NCBI RefSeq assembly: GCF_037335815.1
Contig: NZ_CP147841.1
Span: 868,001 to 932,000 of the forward strand
DNA from: Salinirubellus litoreus
Lineage (GTDB): Archaea; Halobacteriota; Halobacteria; Halobacteriales; Haloarculaceae
DNA: 64,000 bases
Direction: 5' to 3'
In this document: in pieces, positions 50,870-58,225 of the stretch
Layout: every line of letters starts with the position of its first letter
How positions within the stretch are numbered: the stretch's first letter is position 1
Position numbers and translations under genes: made by a program
The notes under the pieces: model-generated
Databases searched by the model: none
Told to the model about the DNA's origin: nothing
Seen by the model: only the letters and a program-made list of their open reading frames with translations

Positions 50870-52228
50870 ATGAGCGACGAGCGCGACGAACAGGCCTACG
50901 CGGGGACCGCGGAGGGCCAGGGTCCCGTGCGGATCGACGAGGAGCTGGCCCGACATCTCGCCAACAAGCGCGAGGAGCTGTTCGAGGAGTTCGAGATCCG
51001 GGACGGCTTCCCGAGCGAGGTGCGCCGCGAGGCCGAGGAGCGCACGACGGACATCCAGGCCGAGATCACCGAGGAACTCGACGAGGACTACCGCACCGAC
51101 CACCGCGACCTCACCGCCTGCACCATCGACCCGGCGGACGCCCAGGACTTCGACGACGCGATCTCCATCGAGAAGGAGGAGGACGGCCGCTACCACCTCT
51201 GGGTGCACATCGCCGACGTCACCCACTACGTCCACCCCGGCTCGACCATGTGGCAGGAGGCCGTCGAGCGCGGGAGCACGGTCTACCTGCCGGGGTACAC
51301 GGTCCACATGCTCCCGCCGGTGCTCGCCGAGACCGCGTGTTCGCTCGTCCCGAACGAGGACCGCCTCGCCCACACCGTCGAGATGCTGATCGATCCGGAG
51401 ACGCTCTCCTACGAGGAGATAGACATCTACAAGAGCGTCATCCACTCCGACGAGCGGCTCACCTACAGCGAGGCCGAGCGCCGGCTCGACGAGCCCGACG
51501 CCGACCTCCACGATGAGCTCTCGCTGGCGTTCGAACTCGCGGAGTCGCTCCACGAGCAGCGCAAGGACGACGGCTCGCTCGTTCTCAATCCCAAGCGCGA
51601 TCGGGCCCACACCATCATCGAGGAGTGCATGCTGAAGGCGAACAAGGCCGTCACCCACGAACTCCAGTGGGTTCGCGGGCTCGAGGCGATGTTCCGCGTC
51701 CACCCCCAGCCCTCCCCCGACGAGTGGGACAAGGCGCTCCAGGAGATACAGGAACTCGACGGCGTCTCGATCCCCGCCGACTCCTGGGACGACCCCCGCA
51801 AGGCGGTCAACGCCACCCTGGAGCAGGCCCCCGGCAGACAGCTCAACAAGATCCAGTGGGCCGTGATGAAGGTGATGCCCCGGGCGAAGTACATGAACGA
51901 CCCGTTCGGCGGCCACCACGCGCTCAACTTCGAGATCTACGGCCACTTCACCTCGCCCATCCGCCGGCTCTCCGATCTGGTGAACCACTGGATCATCTAC
52001 CAGAACGAGACCCCGGAGGATCACGACCTCGCGGCGCTCTGTGACCACGCCAGCGACCGGCAGAAGGACGCCGAGACCGCCGAACGCCTCTACAAGCAGT
52101 TCCTCCAGGAGATCGGGCTCGACCCCCACGCGGTCAACAACCGCGGGCTCGAAGTGATCGAGGAACCCGACGAGGGCCAGGACCTCGACCGCGAGGCGAC
52201 GGAGGTCGACCCCGAGGCGCTGGACTGA
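50870..52228 (+). CDS. rnr: RNase R-like (RNB domain) exoribonuclease
   Basis: A 452-aa RNB-domain protein, much shorter than bacterial RNase R (about 750-800 aa) and lacking cold-shock and S1 domains, as in other haloarchaea. The catalytic Asp cluster appears in CTIDPADAQDFDDAISIEK. HIADVTHYVHPGSTMWQEAV and HFTSPIRRLSDLVNH are standard RNB motifs. It degrades RNA 3' to 5'. ATG at 50870 starts MSDERDEQAYAG. Haloarchaeal RNase R is described as essential; that is known of the family, not seen here. Confidence 0.92.
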   Translation: MSDERDEQAYAGTAEGQGPVRIDEELARHLANKREELFEEFEIRDGFPSEVRREAEERTTDIQAEITEELDEDYRTDHRDLTACTIDPADAQDFDDAISIEKEEDGRYHLWVHIADVTHYVHPGSTMWQEAVERGSTVYLPGYTVHMLPPVLAETACSLVPNEDRLAHTVEMLIDPETLSYEEIDIYKSVIHSDERLTYSEAERRLDEPDADLHDELSLAFELAESLHEQRKDDGSLVLNPKRDRAHTIIEECMLKANKAVTHELQWVRGLEAMFRVHPQPSPDEWDKALQEIQELDGVSIPADSWDDPRKAVNATLEQAPGRQLNKIQWAVMKVMPRAKYMNDPFGGHHALNFEIYGHFTSPIRRLSDLVNHWIIYQNETPEDHDLAALCDHASDRQKDAETAERLYKQFLQEIGLDPHAVNNRGLEVIEEPDEGQDLDREATEVDPEALD

Positions 52229-52374
52229 TGGTGATTCGCGGACTCCCCGGACGTTCTAACGCGACGTCCTCTCGACCGCTCGGGATCGCGCTGACCGATT
52301 CCGAGGGCGTATCCGGTTTACGTTGTAACGAGTGGATGGATACGTCGGCCAGCGAACCAGGCCCCCGAGCTCAG

Positions 52375-52905
52375 TCACGATCGCTCTGCGGCCGCACTCC
52401 GAACACCATCCGCTTCGATTTCACCTCCCTTCGTCACACCGAGTCTCCCCGCGGCGGTTCTACGCTGGTCGGTCGCCGGGCGGAGCTCCCCGGCCTTCGC
52501 TAACCCTATCGGCGGGGTGTTCTCGTAGACCGTTTCGTACTCCCCGCTCGAAATTACGTACGTCTCGTGCCAGATCCCGACGGCGTCGGTCTCGTCCAGT
52601 AACTCGTTCGCCCACCGCATCGCAGGGGCGTGTTCGGCATCCCCGTCGAGGGCGTACTCACGGAGGTCCTCGAACGAGCGCCAGTACTGGACGACTTCCT
52701 GGACCCGAAATCCGGGTTTGAGGTCCCACGCGAGGAGGCCCCGTTCCGAGTCCGCGTCGAGCTCGTCGAGCATCCGTGGCATGGCACGAAACACGGGAAG
52801 CCACTGATGGAGTTTCCAGAGCGAGTTGATGCGCATGCCGATTCGGAAGACCACGAACTCTTCTCCGAGCTCTGCCGTCATGCGTTCACTGATGATCTTG
52901 GTCAT
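52375..52905 (-). CDS. DUF4188 family protein
   Basis: A 176-aa protein. SERMTAELGEEFVVFRIGMR, WKLHQWLPVFRAMPRMLDEL, VQYWRSFEDLREYA and VGIWHETYVISSGEYETVYE match DUF4188, a ferredoxin-like dimeric alpha/beta barrel related to phenylacetaldoxime-dehydratase-like and monooxygenase-like proteins. No reaction is established. The C-terminal about 40 residues after GLAKAG are probably disordered. About 147 bp separate it from rnr (convergent). Confidence 0.85.
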   Translation of the reverse strand: MTKIISERMTAELGEEFVVFRIGMRINSLWKLHQWLPVFRAMPRMLDELDADSERGLLAWDLKPGFRVQEVVQYWRSFEDLREYALDGDAEHAPAMRWANELLDETDAVGIWHETYVISSGEYETVYENTPPIGLAKAGELRPATDQRRTAAGRLGVTKGGEIEADGVRSAAAERS

Positions 52906-53075
52906 TGCTGGGTTCGCGTTCGTCCACCCTTTGGGCCCGAGATCCGATCACGGGGCGGTGAGCGAACGACACGTGAGAGTTCGGGCACGATCGCTATCCC
53001 CCTACCCGTTGGGTGTATACTCGCGGTGTGGGCACGCACGACGTGATCCTGGCTGACCCCCGGCGGACACTCGGG

Positions 53076-53915
53076 TCACGGTGCGGACTCGGCGAAGTAC
53101 CCTGGTTCGAGTCGCGTAGCCTCTGCCCGGTAGGTGTCTATAAGCTGGTTGGCCCAGGAACGGACGTCCTCGTCCCGACTGATAATGGGAACGCCGTAGG
53201 CCTCCGCGAACGGCTCGGGCCGGCTCTTCTTGATCAGGACGTTCTCGTCCATGATCCAGAGATTGCAGGGGATCTCCCCGTCGTACTGGTAGAGGCCCGC
53301 CCCGGCCTCGACGATCGACGCCCATCGACCTCGGCGTCTCGGAGTTTCCCGGAGGAAATCGAGACTGCCAGTGGTGAGCACACCCTCGGCCGTCAATCGG
53401 CCGGACTCGACTCCCTCGAGAATAGCTTCCGACAGCGGCTCCGGGGGCACGAGATGTGTGAACGCACGGTGTCGTGTAGCCTCCTCGACCATCTCGACCA
53501 TCAGATCGATAGTTTCGACGGGATCGTCCCCCTCCGGCCGCTGGACGATGGCATCCGCGAAGTGCTCGAGACCGATGGTCAGTTCCTCCGTGGGGAGCCA
53601 TTCGACTGTTTTACCGAGGTTCCGTACGGCGACGACGGATTCGAGGAACGGCCGGAACTGTCGCTGGAGCCGAGTTCCCTCCGGTGTAGCTGTGTATGTA
53701 CCATCGGGAGTGCGTTCGGCCCACCCCCGGTCCTCGAGTTCGTTCACGATCCGGTCGAGCGTCGTACGCGATGTGCCCGTGATCTCGGCTAACTCTCGTC
53801 TGCTGGCGGAGCGGTCAGTGAGGGCTCCGAGGATTTTCACTCGGTTCGCGGATCGAGTGAGGTAGGCAACATCCTCCAGTGCCTGAGCGGGGACCTCCGA
53901 TTCCCCTCCGTTCAT
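53076..53915 (-). CDS. Winged-helix regulator with FilR1-like middle domain
   Basis: A 279-aa protein. N-terminal winged helix (about 12-85): YLTRSANRVKILGALTDRSA, RRELAEITGTSRTTLDRIVN, LEDRGWAERTPDGTYTATPE. The C-terminal part (about 95-270) contains HLVPPEPLSEAILEGVESGR and the DENVLIKKSRPEPF region, as in FilR1/DUF1724 regulators where it serves as a ligand-binding module. It probably represses or activates a nearby or distant gene; the DUF4188 gene is downstream on the same strand. Ligand unknown. Confidence 0.85.
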   Translation of the reverse strand: MNGGESEVPAQALEDVAYLTRSANRVKILGALTDRSASRRELAEITGTSRTTLDRIVNELEDRGWAERTPDGTYTATPEGTRLQRQFRPFLESVVAVRNLGKTVEWLPTEELTIGLEHFADAIVQRPEGDDPVETIDLMVEMVEEATRHRAFTHLVPPEPLSEAILEGVESGRLTAEGVLTTGSLDFLRETPRRRGRWASIVEAGAGLYQYDGEIPCNLWIMDENVLIKKSRPEPFAEAYGVPIISRDEDVRSWANQLIDTYRAEATRLEPGYFAESAP

Positions 53916-54171
53916 ATCTATACGACCATGTCAAGGTATTCCAAGCTTTTGCCGACCGGGTTGCCGTAGCCATGGTCTCCGGGAAGGGCTTCTGGTTGCC
54001 GGACGCGCGTGCTCATGTGACCGATTCGCTCCGTCTCTGTCGCCCCCGGCGATCACCCGTCCGAACCCTCCACCCACACCGACGAACGGCGACGCCTGTC
54101 CCGCCGTCCTCACCGTCCCCCCTTCGGGAAGCCGATGGGCCACGCCGCCCTCGCTCGCCGCCGAGAGAAGG

Positions 54172-54178
54172 TATATCC
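54172..54178 (+). promoter_or_regulatory. TATA box of the CARDB surface protein gene
   Basis: TATATCC about 30-35 nt upstream of the ATG at 54207. Confidence 0.5.
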
Positions 54179-54206
54179 GTCCCGGCCGACTAGTCGGGCC
54201 ATCCGA

Positions 54207-55805
54207 ATGCGACGCTCTCCAGTGGTCCTCCTCGCGGTTGCGCTCGTCCTCTCGGCGGTCACCCCGGCGGTCGCGCTCGCGGCCGTCCCCGACGCCCGGC
54301 TCACCGTCTCCGGGCTGAGCGTCGCCCCCGACCGGCCCGTGGCGGGCGAACCCGTCACCGTCACCGCGACGGTCGGGAACTCGGCCGGGAGTAGCTCCGC
54401 GGTGAGCATCGAGTCCGTCGAACTCGTCAACGGGGGGAACGTCCGCGCCCGGGCGGGAGCGCCCGGTTCGCTCTCCCCGGGCGACTCGCTCACCGTCGAC
54501 CTCGTGACGACGTTCGCGTCCCCCGGCGAGCGCTCGCTCTCCGTCGAGGTCGTCGCCGAGGACGCCGACGGCGAGGAGGTGACCGTGCGCCGGCCGCTGA
54601 CGGTCGTGATCGAGGAGTCGCCGCCCCAGCTCGACCTCGAGTTCACCGATCCGGTCGCGGACGCCGAGAACCGCGCCGCCGTGGTCGTCTCGAACCCCTC
54701 GACCACCCCCCGCCGGAACCTCGAACTGACCGTCTCGGGCGAGGGCGTGAGCGGCACCGACACCCGCGCGACCGTCCCGAGCCTCGATCCCGGCGAGAGT
54801 CAGATCGTCAACCTCACCGTCAGCCCGCCGGTCGGCGAAGGGGCGCTGAACGCGACGCTCGCCTACACCACCTCGACGGGGGCACGCGACACGACCAGTC
54901 TCGTCCACGGGTTCGAGGCCGAACCGCTACGGGAGGACGTGGGCGTCGCCGTCCGCAGAGCGCCGGAGGAGGAGCAGGGGGCCGCGGGCGCGGGCCCGAA
55001 CGCCGACGCGCTGACCGGGCTCCTCGGCCTCGCCGGCGCGGCGGGGGCCGCAGGGGGTGGCGGCGGGAGCACGCTCCAGGGTCAGGGCGGCGGGGAGGAG
55101 GCCGGCGACGCCCTCGCCGTCGAGGTGACGAACTTCGGGAACGCGCCGATCGAGGACGCCGTGGTCGTTCCCCGAACCGGCAACCGGACGCTCCCCCGCC
55201 GGTTCGTCGGGACGCTCGCGCCCGGCGAGTCGAGCACGGTGACCGTCTCGCTCGACGGCGTCGACGCGGCGACCGTCGAGGCCGTCGCCCGCTACGAGAT
55301 CAGTGGGACGAACGGCTCCGCTATAGGGTCGTTCGACTACCGGCCGCCCGCCGGAGAACTCCGGGTGACCGACGTCGACCTCTCGTTCGCCGACGACGGT
55401 CGGCTGGTCGTGACGGGCAACGCCGGCAACGTCGGCGACGGCGAGGTGGGCGGCGTCGTGGTCTCCGTGGGAGCGAACGAACACGTCTCGCCGGCCTACC
55501 CCCAGCGCGACTACTTCGTCGGGACCGTCGAGGCCAGCGAGTTCGCGCCGTTCGAACTCACCGCCGAGGTCGACGTCGAGAACGCCTCCGCGATACCCGT
55601 CGGCCTGACCTACCGGACCGGCGGGGAGACGGTCACCGAGAACGTCACACTCCCCTACGACCCGTCGCTGGCCCCCGATGGCGGCGCGGGCGGGTCGGCC
55701 TCGCTGTTCCCGACCGGGGCCGTGGGCACTGCCGCGGGCGTGACGCTCGGCCTCGCACTGATCGTTCCGGCGGTCTACCTCGTCCGGCGGCGCACGGGAC
55801 GATGA
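54207..55805 (+). CDS. Surface protein with CARDB-like domains
   Basis: A 532-aa exported protein. A Sec signal (MRRSPVVLLAVALVLSAVTP, cleavage near AAVPD) precedes at least three CARDB/Ig-like beta-sandwich segments (VSGLSVAPDRPVAGEPVTVT; LDLEFTDPVADAENRAAVVV; LAVEVTNFGNAPIEDAVVVP). A Gly-rich linker (about 270-300) splits them and the C-terminal helix plus VRRRTGR anchors it. Its stop overlaps the start of an ABC ATPase (ATGA), so it is probably the extracytoplasmic partner of that transporter, analogous to a MacA-type component but unrelated in fold. Confidence 0.88.
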   Translation: MRRSPVVLLAVALVLSAVTPAVALAAVPDARLTVSGLSVAPDRPVAGEPVTVTATVGNSAGSSSAVSIESVELVNGGNVRARAGAPGSLSPGDSLTVDLVTTFASPGERSLSVEVVAEDADGEEVTVRRPLTVVIEESPPQLDLEFTDPVADAENRAAVVVSNPSTTPRRNLELTVSGEGVSGTDTRATVPSLDPGESQIVNLTVSPPVGEGALNATLAYTTSTGARDTTSLVHGFEAEPLREDVGVAVRRAPEEEQGAAGAGPNADALTGLLGLAGAAGAAGGGGGSTLQGQGGGEEAGDALAVEVTNFGNAPIEDAVVVPRTGNRTLPRRFVGTLAPGESSTVTVSLDGVDAATVEAVARYEISGTNGSAIGSFDYRPPAGELRVTDVDLSFADDGRLVVTGNAGNVGDGEVGGVVVSVGANEHVSPAYPQRDYFVGTVEASEFAPFELTAEVDVENASAIPVGLTYRTGGETVTENVTLPYDPSLAPDGGAGGSASLFPTGAVGTAAGVTLGLALIVPAVYLVRRRTGR

Positions 55806-56527
55806 CGGCGCTCCGGGAGGGGCCGGCCGAAGGGGAGCCATCCGGCGAGACCTGCGAGGCCCCGCCGCTCGAACTCCGCGACGTCGTCAAGGAGTACGAC
55901 TCGGGGGTGGAGGTCGTCCGAGCGCTGAAGGGGATCGACTTCCGCATCGAGCGCGGCGAGTTCGTCTCCGTGGTCGGTCCCTCCGGTTCGGGGAAGTCGA
56001 CGATGCTCAACGTGCTGGGGCTGCTCGACGTCCCCACGAGCGGCGAGGTGCTCCTCGACGGGCGGGACGTCACGACGTTCACCGACCGCGAGCGGACCGA
56101 CGCGCGGAAGCGCTACGTGGGATTCGTCTTCCAGTCGTTCTACCTCATCGACTCGCTCACCGCGACGGAGAACGTCACCCTCCCCACCGTCTACGACCGC
56201 GACCGCGACGCCACCGCCCGCGCCGAGCGGCTTCTCGAACGCGTGGGACTGGGCGACCGCCTCGACCACACGCCCGGACAGCTCTCGGGAGGACAGAAAC
56301 AGCGCGTCGCCATCGCCCGGTCGCTCGTCAACGAGCCCGCGGTTCTGCTCGCCGACGAGCCGACGGGCAACCTCGATCAGGAGACCGGACGGAGCGTCCT
56401 CTCGGAGTTCCGACGGATCTGCGACGAGGAGGGCGTGGCGGTGGTGACCGTTACGCACGACCCGCTGGTGGCCGATTATGCCGATCGGGAGGTCGAGCTG
56501 GTGGATGGGGTGTTGGGTGGTGGGTAG
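55802..56527 (+). CDS. ABC transporter ATP-binding protein, LolD/MacB type
   Basis: A 241-aa ATPase of the LolD/FtsE/MacB class. Walker A GPSGSGKST, Q-loop FVFQSFYLI, signature LSGGQKQRVAIAR, Walker B VLLADEPTGNLD and the H-loop VTVTHDP. N-terminal about 20 residues are acidic extension. It partners with an FtsX-like permease whose gene is 435 bp further on. Such modules usually drive mechanotransmission or lipoprotein and peptide export rather than bulk solute transport. Confidence 0.93.
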   Translation: MTALREGPAEGEPSGETCEAPPLELRDVVKEYDSGVEVVRALKGIDFRIERGEFVSVVGPSGSGKSTMLNVLGLLDVPTSGEVLLDGRDVTTFTDRERTDARKRYVGFVFQSFYLIDSLTATENVTLPTVYDRDRDATARAERLLERVGLGDRLDHTPGQLSGGQKQRVAIARSLVNEPAVLLADEPTGNLDQETGRSVLSEFRRICDEEGVAVVTVTHDPLVADYADREVELVDGVLGGG

Positions 56528-56962
56528 TGTGTTCGGTGAGGGGAGTCCCTGGTGGAATCGAAGGGCGGGGGTGTCTCTCGTTCCCTGTCCAATAGCGGAT
56601 CGAAACACGAGCATCCCCGAAGCCCTCGGGAACTCCGATCGGGGGACTCGCTGCGCGCTTCGCTCGCTCCTTCCAGTCGCTCGCTCCAGTGCTTGGGTCG
56701 TCCGCCTTCCCGGGGTTCCCTCGCCCTTCAGAAGTCCGCCAGGAACCTCGGTCGATCGGCCACCGTCGGCCACTCGCCTCCCCAGCCGACTCGGTCGTTC
56801 GGCTTCGCCTCACTCCCTCGTCCCTCGCACATCTTTGGGGCGCGCACGAGAGCGCGCCCAGCGCGCGCCAGTGGGACCGACGGGCAGGTCGATCCCCCCG
56901 GACGCCCCACACGGAACGTCTCCACGAATCCCGTCTCGACCCGAAACGAGGGTGCCCTGGTG
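56528..56962. other. 435-bp spacer inside an ABC transporter gene set
   Basis: No gene is convincing; the open frames are Ser/Arg/Pro-rich. It contains the same reiterated words seen at 50252-50869 (for example GCGCTTCGCTCGCTCC near 56650) and GAGAGCGCGCCCAGCGCGCGC near 56849. ABC ATPase and permease genes normally overlap or touch, so this looks like an insertion or accumulated intergenic filler. Confidence 0.55.
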
Positions 56963-58096
56963 ATGGTCCTGGAGCGGTTCCCGTCGGTCCTGATGGCCCT
57001 GCGGAACCTGGAGCGCAACCGGCTCCGCTCCGCGCTGGCGGCGCTCGGCATCGTCATCGGGGTCCTCGCCATCGCCACCCTCGGAATCTTCGGGAACGTC
57101 CTCGCGCTGTCGGCGACCCAGGAGCTCGGCGGCATCGGCAACCAGGTCATCGTCTCGCCCGCTCAGGACACGGGCGCGGAGACGCTCTCGCCGCGGGACG
57201 TCACGGCGGTCGAGCGGATCGCGGAGGGTCGCGGCGAGGCCGTCCCGCTGAAGGCGAGCGGCGCGGTCGTCTCGGGGAACAGCGCCCGGACGTTCGCCCA
57301 GCTCTACGGCCTCTCCGACCCGTCGGCGCTGTTCGAGGCGGGGAACGGTGACCTCCCGCGGCGGCACCGACAGGGCGCTATCGTCGGAAACGAGACGGCG
57401 GCGGCGCTCGACCTCTCCGTCGGCTCGGCGGTCGAGATCGAGGGCAACCGTTACCGCGTCGTCGCGGTCCTGGCCGAGAACGACGCCATCTCGCCCATCC
57501 AGCCCGACAGCGCGGTCGTCCTCCCCGAGGAGGAGTTCGTCCAGGAGGGGTACAACCAGGTCGTCGTCCAGGCGGACTCGGGCGAGGACGCCCGGTTCGT
57601 CGCCCGGACGGTCCGCGAGCGGCTCAACGTCCGCGAGAACCGGGTGTCGGTGTTCGAACTCGGGAGCGTCCTCGACCGGATACGCGAGTTCTTCGCGCTG
57701 CTGAACGGGTTCCTGATCGCCCTCGGCGCGGTGTCGCTCGTCGTCGCCGGCGTCGCCATCTTCAACGTCATGCTGATGAGCACCCGCGAGCGCCGCGGGG
57801 AGATCGGCGTCCTTCGAGCGGTGGGCGTCCAGCGCGAAGACGTCCTCCGGACGCTGGTCGTCGAGTCCGTCCTGCTGGGCGTCCTCGGCGGGCTCGTCGG
57901 GGCCGTGCTCTCGGGGCTCGCCGCCCTCGCGCTCGGCTACTTCACCCGCGTCGAGTTCGACGTGGTGCTCGACCCCTCGAACGGCACCTACCTCGTGCTC
58001 GCGTTCGGGTTCGGGGTGCTCGTGGCGCTCGTCTCCGGGCTCTACCCCGCGTGGCGGGCGGCGAACGAACACCCCGTGGACGCGCTACGGGACTGA
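56963..58096 (+). CDS. ABC transporter permease, MacB/FtsX type
   Basis: A 377-aa permease with one N-terminal helix (about 25-50, LAALGIVIGVLAIATLGIFG), a large external domain (about 55-240) and three C-terminal helices (about 245-370), the MacB topology. MSTRERRGEIGVLRAVGVQR is the conserved coupling-helix motif that contacts the ATPase. The external domain (SALAALGIVI...; IVSPAQDTGAETLSPRDVTA) resembles MacB_PCD. ATG at 56963. Confidence 0.92.
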   Translation: MVLERFPSVLMALRNLERNRLRSALAALGIVIGVLAIATLGIFGNVLALSATQELGGIGNQVIVSPAQDTGAETLSPRDVTAVERIAEGRGEAVPLKASGAVVSGNSARTFAQLYGLSDPSALFEAGNGDLPRRHRQGAIVGNETAAALDLSVGSAVEIEGNRYRVVAVLAENDAISPIQPDSAVVLPEEEFVQEGYNQVVVQADSGEDARFVARTVRERLNVRENRVSVFELGSVLDRIREFFALLNGFLIALGAVSLVVAGVAIFNVMLMSTRERRGEIGVLRAVGVQREDVLRTLVVESVLLGVLGGLVGAVLSGLAALALGYFTRVEFDVVLDPSNGTYLVLAFGFGVLVALVSGLYPAWRAANEHPVDALRD

Positions 58097-58225
58097 GCTC
58101 GTCCCCGGTCGACCGTACCTCCGCGGCTCTCCCGGGGGTCCGTCGTCGGCTGCTCGACGTTTGGGTCTCCGTTTCGAGCAGCGAATCGAGCGAACCTTTT
58201 GAGTATCTGTCACCGACATCGGCGT

